Positions 1 to 7,464 of a stretch of DNA of 64,000 nt are shown piece by piece. Below the pieces are notes generated by a model that saw only the letters and a list, made by a program, of their open reading frames with translations, did no database searches and was not told the origin of the DNA. The position numbers and the translations under genes are program-made. The stretch is from Breoghania sp. L-A4 (GTDB lineage: Bacteria > Pseudomonadota > Alphaproteobacteria > Rhizobiales > Stappiaceae): positions 1,302,001-1,366,000 of the forward strand of contig NZ_CP031841.1 of NCBI RefSeq assembly GCF_003432385.1. Direction: 5' to 3'. Numbering within the stretch: the stretch's first letter is position 1; each line of letters starts with the position of its first letter.

Positions 1-994
1 TCTTCTGGCGCAGGTTCGCGCCCTTCGAATAGTGCCGCGCCATGGCCTCGGTCTTCTGCCCGAGCGCGTCGGCAATGCTGCGGTCGTCGTAGCCGAGTTC
101 CTTCAGAATCACCGCCACGGTGTGGCGCAGGCCGTAGAGCGTCAGGCCTGGCTGCACCTTGCCTTCCTTCTCCAGCCGTTCGCGCAACGGCCGCCATGAC
201 GCGCGAAAGCCGCTCACGGTCCAGGGACGGCCGCGAGAGTTCGCGCAAAGGGTGATGGCGTCGTGCTCCGGGGCCGCGTCCAGGGCGTCCCGCAAGGGGC
301 TTATGGCCGGCCAGAACACCGGCTCCCCGGTCTTGCTTCGCCTGGTGGCGATGTCGCCGTCGCGATAGAACGTGCGGGGCAGGGTGAGCGCATCTTGCGG
401 CCCCAGCCCGGTGAACATCATCAGGGCGATCGCCGGCAGCATCTGCGGCGATGCGGCTTCAAGCACGGCGTGGCGTTCGGAATCGGACCATGGCCGGTTG
501 GCGTCGGGAGTGCCCTTCGGCTTGCGCACGTTGCGCACGCCCAGGGCCGGGTTCTCCTTCAGGTATCCGCGTTCCTTGCCCCATGAGAACAGCGAGGAAA
601 GAACCGCCCGCACATAGTTGGCGAACCGCCGCTTGCGCCTGTGTTCCGTCTTGTCGCGCAGCTTGACGATGAACGGCGTCGTGAAGCGCGTCAGCGGCGT
701 GTCGCGGATCGGCTGGAGATAATCGAATACCCGCTGGTAGTCGGAGCGCGTTCGCGGGGCGAGATCGAGAAACGCCGGGCTTGCCCGGTACTTTTCGATC
801 AGTCCGCCCAGGGTGCCGGGCTTCGACGGCGGTGCTTCCAGCGCGTTGATGCGCGTGCATTCGGCGAGGAAGGCCGCAGAGCCGAGCGGGGCATTGTCCA
901 GGTTGACCGGCGTCCGGCTCTTGCGGTGGTAGCACCGCATCTTGCCGAACCGGTCGCGAAAGATCTGGAAGCCCTTGATGCGCACGATGCTCAT
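1..994 (-). CDS. tyrosine recombinase / phage-type integrase (3' end beyond window)
   Basis: Site-specific integrase expected to recombine the element with tRNA-Phe. About 331 residues lie in the window and the frame is open at base 1. An N-terminal arm/core-binding region (residues 1-165) precedes a catalytic domain. The nucleophile is Tyr322 in RHYSKG and the box II arginine is Arg290 in GLRHT. Two catalytic positions look unusual: where TGxR normally gives the first Arg there is TGLGPQDAL (Gly198), and the box II His is Tyr287 (LYGLRHT); the usual LGH is LGQ. Similar substitutions occur, to my recollection, in some alphaproteobacterial island integrases. The start ATG overlaps the stop of the upstream AlpA-like gene (ATGA), so the two are translationally coupled. 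Confidence 0.9.
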   Translation of the reverse strand, partial: MSIVRIKGFQIFRDRFGKMRCYHRKSRTPVNLDNAPLGSAAFLAECTRINALEAPPSKPGTLGGLIEKYRASPAFLDLAPRTRSDYQRVFDYLQPIRDTPLTRFTTPFIVKLRDKTEHRRKRRFANYVRAVLSSLFSWGKERGYLKENPALGVRNVRKPKGTPDANRPWSDSERHAVLEAASPQMLPAIALMMFTGLGPQDALTLPRTFYRDGDIATRRSKTGEPVFWPAISPLRDALDAAPEHDAITLCANSRGRPWTVSGFRASWRPLRERLEKEGKVQPGLTLYGLRHTVAVILKELGYDDRSIADALGQKTEAMARHYSKGANLRQK

Positions 995-1233
995 GACGGG
1001 TCGAGCCTGCCGAGAATGGCGTCGTCGCTGTCCGCCGCGCCGGTCTTGAGGCTTTCCAGCCATGCGTCCAGGTCGCGCACGTCCCAAAGCAGCGCGCCGC
1101 CGGGGAACTGCACGGGCGCAACCGGGCAGACCGTCGCCAGTTTCGCCGCCGGCAGTCCGCAATAGGATGCCGCTTCCGACTTTTTCAGCATCCGGTAGGG
1201 CTGCACCTGCAGGTTCAGCTTTGCTGTTGCCAT
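991..1233 (-). CDS. AlpA/MerR-like helix-turn-helix regulator or excisionase
   Basis: An 80-residue protein with one winged-helix DNA-binding domain. The segment LKKSEAASYCGLPAAKL is a typical first helix of AlpA/excisionase-type proteins, and LLWDVRDLDAWLES is the usual wing and C-terminal helix. Small proteins of this type either activate excision or direct recombination, and they commonly sit directly before an integrase gene, as here (4-bp overlap). The ATG is preceded by GGAG about 8 bases upstream. About 100 bp separate it from the DUF2190 gene, so int-alpA may have its own promoter. Which role it plays cannot be read from sequence. Confidence 0.75.
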   Translation of the reverse strand: MATAKLNLQVQPYRMLKKSEAASYCGLPAAKLATVCPVAPVQFPGGALLWDVRDLDAWLESLKTGAADSDDAILGRLDPS

Positions 1234-1335
1234 AGCCTTGTCTCCAAATGAAAGCGGTCTGCGGTTGCCTGGAAGGGCATTGCGGCGGCAGGCAACCGCT
1301 TGAGGCGGGACCGCGCCGCCCCTCGCACCCCGCCG

Positions 1336-1671
1336 CTAGATCGCATGTCCCAAAAGCTTGACGCGTGCCGTGGCGTCCGTGGTCGCAGCGTCCGCGATCG
1401 CGGTTCCAATGCGCATGTTGCCCGTCGAGGTCGGGGTGGTGACCTTGGCGGATGCGTCCCAATAGGCCGGCGCGCCGGCCGCGAACGCCGCGCCGGCTTC
1501 CTTGGCGATATCGAACACGCCCTCGGTGACCAGCTCCACCTCCGCGCCCTCGGCCGCCGTGATCGCGGCCACGCCGAACAGGTGATCGATCAGAACGCCG
1601 TCGCCGGAGGTTGCCCCGCCGCTCGGCGCTGTGGCGGTAATCGTCCCGCCGGCTTGCACAAAATTCTGCAT
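1336..1671 (-). CDS. DUF2190 family capsid decoration / head protein
   Basis: A 111-residue protein matching the DUF2190 pattern: an N-terminal MQNFVQAGGTITATAP strand, GVAAITAAEGAEVELVTEGVFD in the middle, then APAYWDASAKVTT and a C-terminal VRLLG-like end. Family members are encoded beside the major capsid protein in many tailed phages and are regarded as capsid decoration or cement proteins. The start follows the gpW-like gene by 3 bp, continuing the head operon. No signal peptide or membrane segment is seen. Confidence 0.75.
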   Translation of the reverse strand: MQNFVQAGGTITATAPSGGATSGDGVLIDHLFGVAAITAAEGAEVELVTEGVFDIAKEAGAAFAAGAPAYWDASAKVTTPTSTGNMRIGTAIADAATTDATARVKLLGHAI

Positions 1672-1674
1672 GGC

Positions 1675-1893
1675 TCACAGTCCCTTTGTGGAATTGATGT
1701 AGACGGTTCGCACCGGTTTCCTGCCCTGGAGCGCGGCAATGCGGCGTTCCAGGGCGTCGATTGCGCCGGCCATTTCGGCGTCCGACTTGTAGGCGACCTC
1801 ATCCTCGCCGTAGCGCACGCTGCGGATGCCGCATTCGCGGGCGTCGCGCAGCTTGTCCAGGCGCGTCTGCAGGGCTTCAAGCGTTTCGGCCAT
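1675..1893 (-). CDS. gpW-like head-tail joining protein
   Basis: A 72-residue protein with an N-terminal amphipathic helix (LEALQTRLDKLRDARECG), a short strand motif (VRYGEDEVAYKS) and a second helix (AEMAGAIDALERRIAALQG), the arrangement of phage lambda gpW-type connectors. Such proteins plug the portal after packaging and create the tail-binding surface. It lies between the protease-capsid fusion and the DUF2190 gene, all on one strand with gaps of under 12 bp. In a tail-less satellite this connector would be the piece that accepts the helper phage's tail. Confidence 0.7.
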   Translation of the reverse strand: MAETLEALQTRLDKLRDARECGIRSVRYGEDEVAYKSDAEMAGAIDALERRIAALQGRKPVRTVYINSTKGL

Positions 1894-1902
1894 GGCTCAG
1901 CC

Positions 1903-3711
1903 TCACTCGCCGGGGTTCATGTACCAGCCGCGCCAGTCCAGGAACGACGCGCCGAAGTCCAGCCGCACCTTCACCTCCACGCCGTCGATGTCGAAGCCGG
2001 CGCGGCTGTCGGTCTGCGGTCCCTCCGATCCCTGCAGGTAGGCGTATTCCAGCCCTTCGATGGTCGCCGGATCGGCTGCGATGTACCAGCGTGCCGCATC
2101 GACCAGCCGCGCCTCCACCAGCGGCGTCAGCTTGCCGCCGAAGGGGTTCACGTCTTCCGTCTTGTTCGGCTGGATGCTGGCGAGGATGGTTTCCGCCGTG
2201 GTCTCCAGTTCCGGCGGGATCAGCAGGTATTTCGGGGTGACCGAGATCGGCCGGCCGTTGAGGCCGGTCTGCCGGCGCATGGCGAGGCGTGCGGCGGACA
2301 GCGTGTCCACGGCAATCGCCCCGCCGGCTGCGGCGAGGTTGCCGTGGTCGGCATGGAACACCGCCTTGCCGTCGTCCATCGTCGGGCCAAGCCCCGCGGC
2401 CTTGACCAGCAGGTCAACGAGGAATTGCACCTCGAATTCCGCCGCGGCCACGCCCAGCTTGCCGGCAAGGTCGGTGAACGCGCCCAGGTCGTCGTTCACA
2501 AGCGCCTGGCGCGACAGCCCCACGATCGTGCCATAGGTGCCGATCGCGTAGGTCTCCTTGGCCTCGATGAAGCCGGAGTGCTTGTATTCGCCGTGCTCGT
2601 TCACCTTCTCCAGCTTGGCGAGGTCCGCCGCCTGCACCTTGGTCTTGGCGCGGAAGTCGCTGTGCGTCGTCTGCCGCGCCAGCATCTTGAGCGGCGCGGG
2701 GGCCGCCTGATACGCCGCCCGCAGCGCCCGGTTGCCGGTGTCGCCGAAGATCACCGGGAAATCGCTGGTGGTGGTCAGCGCCCGCGTGATCGTCTCCGCC
2801 CGGTTCAGCCCGGTGGTGGAGATCCCGCCGCGCCGCAGGCAGTCGCGCGCCATGTCCAGCACCGTCATGCCGGCATAGGCGCGCGCCGGTTCCGACAGCT
2901 CGTGCGCCGGGTTGACGCGCGTGGCATAGATCGCCTCGCCCATGCGGGTGGCGATCGCCGCCGGGTCGTCGTGCTGCGCGATGATGCTGGTGCGGGCCGT
3001 GGGCGCGCCGCTTTGGCGCTCCCGCATGGCCTCCAGCGCCGCCGCGCGGGCTTCGTTCTCCGATGCGCCGCGATCGATCAGGCCATTCGCCCAATCCGAT
3101 CCGAGATCGAAGGTGGTGCCCAGGGCACGGATTTCCTGATTGACCGCCGCACGGGTTTCCGCCGGCGGTGTGTTCACCCTGGTTTCTGCCGGGGGCGCTT
3201 CCGGCGTCTCAAGTTCTGGAGGCATGTCCTGTCCTCTGGTGCGTGCGGCGGGGTCGGCTCCCACCGGCACAAGGCTCACTTCGCGCAGCTCCCAGGCGGT
3301 GACGGTCCGGATGCGTGCGCCCGCCGCATCCTTGCCGTCACGCCAGTCTTTCGGGAGATAGCCGACGCTCACGTTGCGAATGATCCCCGCCTTGATGTCC
3401 TGCCAGAAGGCGTCATGACGGGGGGAAATCTGGACCTTGACGATCAGCTTGCCGGCCTCGAAACGCACGGCGCGCACCGCGCCCAGCACGTTCTCCAGCC
3501 CGTCCTGGCGGTGGCTGTCCAGCAGCGGCATGCCGTCCAGCCGGGAAAGGTCGATGGCCTGTTCGGAGACTTCCAGCACCTCCACGAAGGGGCCGTCCAT
3601 GTCGCGCCGCTCCACGCCCGCCCCGGTCGAGGCGACCAGGTCCACGGTGCGGCTCTTGTCGTCGATGCTGACGGGCTCAAAGCCCGCGCGGATCGTCACC
3701 GGAGCGTTCAT
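1903..3711 (-). CDS. prohead protease-major capsid protein fusion
   Basis: 602 residues. Residues 1-170 form an HK97-type prohead protease: His67 in LLDSH and Ser115 in RNVSVGY fit the catalytic His and Ser. A Pro/Glu-rich linker (about 175-205) leads through a helical region that may act as scaffold to a Mu gpT-like major capsid domain (about 290-602). Fused protease-capsid proteins are known in phage genomes; the protease would normally cut itself off the capsid chain during maturation. The start overlaps the portal stop by 4 bp. Expected role: building and maturing the element's own procapsid. Confidence 0.9.
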   Translation of the reverse strand: MNAPVTIRAGFEPVSIDDKSRTVDLVASTGAGVERRDMDGPFVEVLEVSEQAIDLSRLDGMPLLDSHRQDGLENVLGAVRAVRFEAGKLIVKVQISPRHDAFWQDIKAGIIRNVSVGYLPKDWRDGKDAAGARIRTVTAWELREVSLVPVGADPAARTRGQDMPPELETPEAPPAETRVNTPPAETRAAVNQEIRALGTTFDLGSDWANGLIDRGASENEARAAALEAMRERQSGAPTARTSIIAQHDDPAAIATRMGEAIYATRVNPAHELSEPARAYAGMTVLDMARDCLRRGGISTTGLNRAETITRALTTTSDFPVIFGDTGNRALRAAYQAAPAPLKMLARQTTHSDFRAKTKVQAADLAKLEKVNEHGEYKHSGFIEAKETYAIGTYGTIVGLSRQALVNDDLGAFTDLAGKLGVAAAEFEVQFLVDLLVKAAGLGPTMDDGKAVFHADHGNLAAAGGAIAVDTLSAARLAMRRQTGLNGRPISVTPKYLLIPPELETTAETILASIQPNKTEDVNPFGGKLTPLVEARLVDAARWYIAADPATIEGLEYAYLQGSEGPQTDSRAGFDIDGVEVKVRLDFGASFLDWRGWYMNPGE

Positions 3712-5075
3712 TGCGTCGCCTCCTGTTCAACTCCCAGGGTCTTGAGCCGCGCCGCGTCCGCCGCAATCTCGGCGTCCACGTCTTCCGCGTCGTAGCCGCG
3801 TTCCGCGATGATTTCCGAGCGCGAGCGCAGCCGGTTGGCAAGGGCGATTTCCGCCGCCTTCGCGTCGTTCTGCGGGTCCACCCAGGGCCATGCCGGGGGA
3901 AGCCACTTGGCCGCCTCGAGCGCGCTGCGGTCGCTCTGGTAGCGCGCCGCCGGGATCGCGCCGGTGAGCACCTGCGCGCGCACGAAGCCGCGCCACACGG
4001 GCCGGCACAGGCCGAACACCAGCGTGTGGTGCTGGATCGACTGGCAGAAGCGGCGGAATTCCATCAGCGCGGCCCGCGCGCTGGAATAGTTGGTGTGCGA
4101 ATAATCGCCGGTCGCCTGTTCGTAGGTCACGCCCATGCCGGCGGCGATCATGCGCAAGGTGGTGTCCATCAGCGGTCCCGCGCCGCCCTGGTCGGGGGCG
4201 TCGGGAAACTCGATATGCTTGCCGATCGGCAGGTTGATCAGCGCGCCCGGCTCCAGCCCCGCCTGCAAGGTGGCGTCGGCCTGTTCGCCGTCATAGGGCG
4301 GGGTGCCGTCCGGGTCGGTGATGAAGCCGGCGTGCAGTGCGGCCACGCGGGCGCGCACCAGCATGGCGTCGGTCAGGCTGTCCAGCTCGCGCGCCGGCAC
4401 CAGCACCGGGGCGAACCACGACAGCCCGCGAATCTGTCCGGGGATCAGCTGCCGGAACAGGTGAATGACACCGCCCGCCGGCATCCGCACGGGCGCGAGC
4501 GGAATGCCGGCGAGCGCATCGCCGGGCGCTGCCCGGCGAATCCAGTAGGCGGCGATGCGCCCCGAGGCGTCGAATTCCGCGCCCTGGTGGATCGCGCCGC
4601 CGTTGGCGAGGCTTTGGGTCCTGGAGCGGTCCAGCTGTTCGGGGTGCAGCCGGCGCAGCTGCGGCGCGCCGGTCTCGGGATTGCCCAGGATCAGAAAAAG
4701 CGCCTCGCCGAAGGTGGCGAGATCGCGCACCGCCAGTTGCTGCAGGCCGTAGAAATCGGTGCGCCCGTCCGCGTCCGCCTCGTCCGTCCAGGCCTTGAAG
4801 CGCCGGTGCAGCATGCGCCGCGTCGCCTCGTCCTCATGCTCGGAACGCGGCTTGATGCCGTCGCCGGCCACGTTGGTGGCAAGGCTCTCCAGCATCCGCA
4901 CGCCGGTGGGGTTGTTGAGCGCGTAGTGCTGCGCGCGGGCCGCCACGGTGGAGGCCAGCGCGTGAACCGTGGCGGCGTTGGAGATCACGCCGCTGTCGCG
5001 CCAACGCCGCCCGCCGCCGGCGGCGTCAAGGGCCGGCGCGGAACGACGAAACAGGCGGGACAGGGCGGCGATCAT
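3708..5075 (-). CDS. phage portal protein (lambda gpB family)
   Basis: 455 residues. Lambda-type portal features include an N-terminal RWRDSGVISNAATVHAL region, TDFYGLQQLAVRDL and GEALFLI in the core, MRRLHPEQLD-like strands, and the conserved YEQATGDYSHTNYSSARAAL segment near residue 310. The portal forms the dodecameric channel for DNA packaging and binds terminase. I chose the ATG at 5075 because GAGGAGG lies 8 bases upstream; upstream in-frame codons read as low-complexity Arg/Gly. The start overlaps the stop of a tiny upstream frame (TGA within ATGA), suggesting coupling to a lost or remnant gene. Confidence 0.92.
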   Translation of the reverse strand: MIAALSRLFRRSAPALDAAGGGRRWRDSGVISNAATVHALASTVAARAQHYALNNPTGVRMLESLATNVAGDGIKPRSEHEDEATRRMLHRRFKAWTDEADADGRTDFYGLQQLAVRDLATFGEALFLILGNPETGAPQLRRLHPEQLDRSRTQSLANGGAIHQGAEFDASGRIAAYWIRRAAPGDALAGIPLAPVRMPAGGVIHLFRQLIPGQIRGLSWFAPVLVPARELDSLTDAMLVRARVAALHAGFITDPDGTPPYDGEQADATLQAGLEPGALINLPIGKHIEFPDAPDQGGAGPLMDTTLRMIAAGMGVTYEQATGDYSHTNYSSARAALMEFRRFCQSIQHHTLVFGLCRPVWRGFVRAQVLTGAIPAARYQSDRSALEAAKWLPPAWPWVDPQNDAKAAEIALANRLRSRSEIIAERGYDAEDVDAEIAADAARLKTLGVEQEATQ

Positions 5076-5131
5076 TCGGTGTCCTCCTCGTCTCCCGGGT
5101 CCAGTACCTCGATCAGCACGTCGCACGCCAT
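5072..5131 (-). other. remnant or leader micro-ORF coupled to portal
   Basis: An ATG-started frame of 19 codons (MACDVLIEVLDPGDEEDTE) ends in a TGA overlapping the portal ATG. The same frame stays open upstream and reads ITSQADLERMACDVLIEV, acidic and helical like the C-terminus of a small head protein. It is overlapped by the end of the HTH gene in another frame. I infer it is the tail of a phage gene cut by the accessory insertion, retained because it couples to the portal. It could be chance. Confidence 0.3.
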
Positions 5132-5661
5132 CCGCTCCAAATCGGCTTGCGAGGTGATGGGGGGGACTCCGGCGCGTCGAGCTTGTCGAGCTGGAAGAGC
5201 ACTTCGTCCATGAGAGTGATCAGGTCGATGACAATCGCGGTTCCATTGGGAAACCGACCGCCGTATTCGGCGGTGCGCATCGCAACCGCGACCGGCTGAT
5301 AGTCGAATCCGTCCATGTAGTAGGCGTCTTCCTCGTCGTCCTCGTCGGGCTGAGCGCTGATAAATACAATCGAGCTGTCCAGCTTGCCCTTGTCGTAAAG
5401 CTCATCGAATTTCGCTTGCAGGAGCGATGCATGGGCAACGGCAATCTGCGCGGAAATGCCCATGTTCGTCAGCACCACCACAAGGCGCAGCATGCAGATA
5501 TCGGGGACCGTGAACCTGGCCCATTTATCGCCCTTGTCCTGGTATCGATCCTTGAACAGGCCATTCCGGTTGCACCACGCCCGAAAGGTTGAGGGTTTGC
5601 AGCCGGCGACGGCGACCGCAGTGGAGCTCTTGTAGGGGCGGTATTGGGGCGCATTGGTCAT
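5113..5661 (-). CDS. MerR-like helix-turn-helix protein, function unknown
   Basis: 182 residues. The N-terminus (YKSSTAVAVAGCKPSTFRAW) and KWARFTVPDICMLRLVVVL resemble the HTH and wing of MerR/AlpA-like regulators; the middle (NMGISAQIAVAHASLL) is helical and a strongly acidic stretch (DEDDEEDAYYMDG) follows. The C-terminal ESPPSPRKPIWSGWRATC looks like accidental reading into phage sequence. Two inverted repeats with GATAC/GTATC arms lie directly upstream, so autoregulation is likely. It interrupts the usual terminase-portal order and belongs to the accessory block; it may be the satellite's own regulator. Confidence 0.55.
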   Translation of the reverse strand: MTNAPQYRPYKSSTAVAVAGCKPSTFRAWCNRNGLFKDRYQDKGDKWARFTVPDICMLRLVVVLTNMGISAQIAVAHASLLQAKFDELYDKGKLDSSIVFISAQPDEDDEEDAYYMDGFDYQPVAVAMRTAEYGGRFPNGTAIVIDLITLMDEVLFQLDKLDAPESPPSPRKPIWSGWRATC

Positions 5662-5664
5662 AAC

Positions 5665-5713
5665 GATACGGGCGTATCACAAAAAATAGGACCGTTGCAA
5701 GTGTATCAGATAC
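5665..5713. promoter_or_regulatory. paired GTATC/GATAC inverted repeats, candidate operators
   Basis: Two inverted repeats share the same half-site: GATAC-GGGC-GTATC at 5665-5678 and GTATC-A-GATAC at 5703-5713. They sit 4 and 42 bp upstream of the ATG of the minus-strand HTH gene, and the A/T tract between them could hold the promoter. The shared half-site suggests one dimeric regulator binds both. Binding protein and promoter position are inferred. Confidence 0.45.
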
Positions 5714-5987
5714 GTATGCGGGCGAATTTCGATTTGCTTTCGCGCGGCAGGATCAGCGTGCTTGTCTCGCCGGCGGCGCTCCTGTCGAAGCGCTTCGCCT
5801 CCAGCATCTCGCAGGGTTCGCCGGCGCGGCCGGCCATCACAAAGCACCAGCGGCTGCCCGGCTGGCAGGTGGCCGCGTCCAGGGCGTCTTTCAGCGCACG
5901 GGCGTGGAAGGCAATGCGATCAGCGGGACATGCGGCGGGAAGGGCGAGCGCCACGCCGAAGACCTGGCGGCGGGAGAGATCAACCAT
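5706..5987 (-). CDS. small hypothetical protein
   Basis: 93 residues, not recognised. The N-terminus MVDLSRRQVFGVALALPAAC has two arginines followed by a short hydrophobic stretch, resembling a weak Tat or Sec signal, but no clear cleavage site or membrane anchor follows. The rest is basic (ESKSKFARIRI at the end). The start overlaps the stop of the preceding gene by 8 bp, so the two are probably co-transcribed. The second operator-like repeat (5703-5713) lies at its 3' end. Confidence 0.45.
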   Translation of the reverse strand: MVDLSRRQVFGVALALPAACPADRIAFHARALKDALDAATCQPGSRWCFVMAGRAGEPCEMLEAKRFDRSAAGETSTLILPRESKSKFARIRI

Positions 5988-6276
5988 AATCCTCCTCCCG
6001 GTCGTGATCGATTTCCCGTTCGCCGTCCTCGTTGCAGAGTTCCGGCTGGTCGCGGAAATCGCCGCGCATCGGGTGGCGCGCGAAGTGGCCGGTGTATTCC
6101 GGCCGGCTCACGGTCGGCTCGAAATCGCCGCCGTCCTCCAGGTCCGGGTCTCCGTCGATCTGGTCGAGCAGCGCCACAAGCCCGTCAATCGCCGCCTCGA
6201 TGCGTTTGCGCATCTGCGGCTCGACCGTCAGCCAGAGCGGGGCAAAGCTCTGCCGTTCACGAAAATGGGTGTCCAT
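5980..6276 (-). CDS. conserved acidic hypothetical protein
   Basis: 98 residues. I chose ATG 6276 because AGGAG lies 6 bases upstream; the frame is open further but without a good site. The sequence reads FRERQSFAPLWLTVEPQMRK, a helical middle (IEAAIDGLVALLDQIDGD) and a strongly acidic tail (NEDGEREIDHDREEDYG). I recall short proteins with this layout being common in rhizobia-related genomes, with no known function. It is the first gene of a two-gene unit divergent from the XRE gene. Confidence 0.55.
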   Translation of the reverse strand: MDTHFRERQSFAPLWLTVEPQMRKRIEAAIDGLVALLDQIDGDPDLEDGGDFEPTVSRPEYTGHFARHPMRGDFRDQPELCNEDGEREIDHDREEDYG

Positions 6277-6314
6277 TCGTGGCTCCTGTGGTATGTTCTG
6301 AATTCGTAACACTG

Positions 6315-6330
6315 AGACGATAATGCGTCT
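6315..6330. promoter_or_regulatory. inverted repeat between divergent genes, candidate XRE operator
   Basis: AGACG and CGTCT arms separated by 6 bases lie in the 93-bp gap between the minus-strand gene starting at 6276 and the XRE gene starting near 6370. Position and symmetry suit an operator used by the neighbouring XRE protein to control both directions. No binding evidence. Confidence 0.3.
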
Positions 6331-6369
6331 TTCAGTTTCCGTCAATCATAATCGTAACGGTGTTCTGAT

Positions 6370-6594
6370 TTGTTAGCGGTTCAATGTAAAATGGCAAGAG
6401 CTGCCCTTGGCTTAGGTATTCGCGATTTAGCGAAGCTTGCGGCTGTATCGCCGGATACGATCGCGCGCTTGGAGCGCGGAGAAGAACTAAAACCAAGGAC
6501 AGTAGGCGCCGTTCGATTGGCGTTGGAAGTTATGGGCGTGACATTTATTGATCAAAATGGCGATGGTCCTGGAGTGAGGTTAAAGAATGTCTGA
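6370..6594 (+). CDS. short XRE-family transcriptional regulator
   Basis: 74 residues, essentially one HTH_XRE domain: CKMARAALGLGIRDLAKLA, SPDTIARLERGE (recognition helix) and a C-terminal IDQNGDGPGVRLK tail typical of the short alphaproteobacterial XRE proteins. TTG at 6370 is taken as start because family members begin with an AQC-type segment (here LAVQCKMARAAL); ATG 6391 is the alternative and would cut into helix 1. It overlaps the next gene by 8 bp, so both form a unit, probably antitoxin-like or autoregulatory. Base composition becomes AT-rich at its 3' end. Confidence 0.7.
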   Translation: MLAVQCKMARAALGLGIRDLAKLAAVSPDTIARLERGEELKPRTVGAVRLALEVMGVTFIDQNGDGPGVRLKNV

Positions 6595-7324
6595 GTATGA
6601 AGTTGACGAGTCGAATTTAAACGAAAATAGTAATGAATTTAAGAAGGCAGACCATTCAGAATTTGTTTTTGATTTTCCATTATACTCAAAAATTAAATAT
6701 ATAAATGATTTCAGTGGTGCCGACATACTTAAATTGCAGAATGAACATATAGAAGGATTCTGCAATATATGTAAAAGGACTAGAATATTTTACTGCATTT
6801 CTGTGAAGAGCGGAATGCAAACTCTAATGAGGCAGCATCCAAATGGTATTGTTTATCATCAAGAAGTTGGAGGAAACATATCTTTTGTTAGATATGAATG
6901 CTCTGCGGATAAAGATCATGTAATAGATGTAATTATGAAGCTCGATGTGGCGTATTGGCAAAAAATTGGTCAGTATCCTACTTTGGCAGATATTTCAAAG
7001 GCCGAGTTACGTAAGTATCGTTCCGTTTTAACTTCGGAATATCAGTCAGAATTAAACAAAGCTATAGGTTTAGCATCTCACGGTGCTAATATAGGTGCCT
7101 TTGTATATTTACGAAGAGTATTTGAGGGTCTAATAGAGCTCAGGGCGATTGAGCAAAATATGGCTGAAATGAAAGAATTTAAAGAAGCGAGAATTGGTGA
7201 GAAGATAGATCTATTGAAAGAACATTTACCTAAAATTATGGTGGATAATAAAAAAATATACGGGATGCTAAGCGCCGGAGTACATGATTACACTGAGGAT
7301 AAATGTGGGGGCTATTTGAAATAA
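6587..7324 (+). CDS. AT-rich hypothetical protein, C-terminus frameshifted
   Basis: 245 residues as read. Composition and codon use differ sharply from the phage genes around it, a sign of recent transfer. An N-terminal acidic region (1-45) is followed by a candidate zinc motif (CNICKRTRIFYC, about 62-73) and a helical C-terminal half (NKAIGLASHGANIGAFVYLR, FEGLIELRAIEQ) ending KIYGMLSAGVHDYTEDKC. That layout resembles proteins with a C-terminal DUF4145/HEPN-like helical bundle, but I do not claim a family. The stop at 7322 is caused by a frame change near a run of five G at 7306-7311; the natural C-terminus continues in another frame to 7425. It is coupled to the XRE gene and may be a defence or toxin-antitoxin cargo. 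Confidence 0.6.
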   Translation: MSEYEVDESNLNENSNEFKKADHSEFVFDFPLYSKIKYINDFSGADILKLQNEHIEGFCNICKRTRIFYCISVKSGMQTLMRQHPNGIVYHQEVGGNISFVRYECSADKDHVIDVIMKLDVAYWQKIGQYPTLADISKAELRKYRSVLTSEYQSELNKAIGLASHGANIGAFVYLRRVFEGLIELRAIEQNMAEMKEFKEARIGEKIDLLKEHLPKIMVDNKKIYGMLSAGVHDYTEDKCGGYLK

Positions 7325-7425
7325 TATATCATATGATATTGCTAATTCTAGAAGAAGATAAAGAAAAGAAAGATAAAGATGCTCGTTTAAAGGCGGTAGA
7401 GAAGGCTATTAAAGAATTAGAATAG
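7312..7425 (+). other. out-of-frame continuation of the preceding gene
   Basis: In the frame of 7312 the sequence reads LFEIIYHMILLILEEDKEKK and then a Lys/Glu-rich helix ending KAIKELE with TAG at 7423. It has the same AT-rich composition and directly extends the preceding protein if one G is added to the G-run. The restored protein would have about 282 residues. Either a true frameshift, a sequencing error, or a phase-variable or slippery G tract. Confidence 0.6.
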
Positions 7426-7464
7426 TTTTTGAGAGGATAGTTAATGAAATTTGAGAATTTTTTC

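Noticed and set aside
1300-3795. An 831-codon open frame on the plus strand opposite the capsid and DUF2190 genes
   Set aside because: It is the mirror of high-GC coding sequence: no ribosome site, Arg/Gly/His-rich composition and no known motif, while the minus strand encodes recognisable phage proteins.
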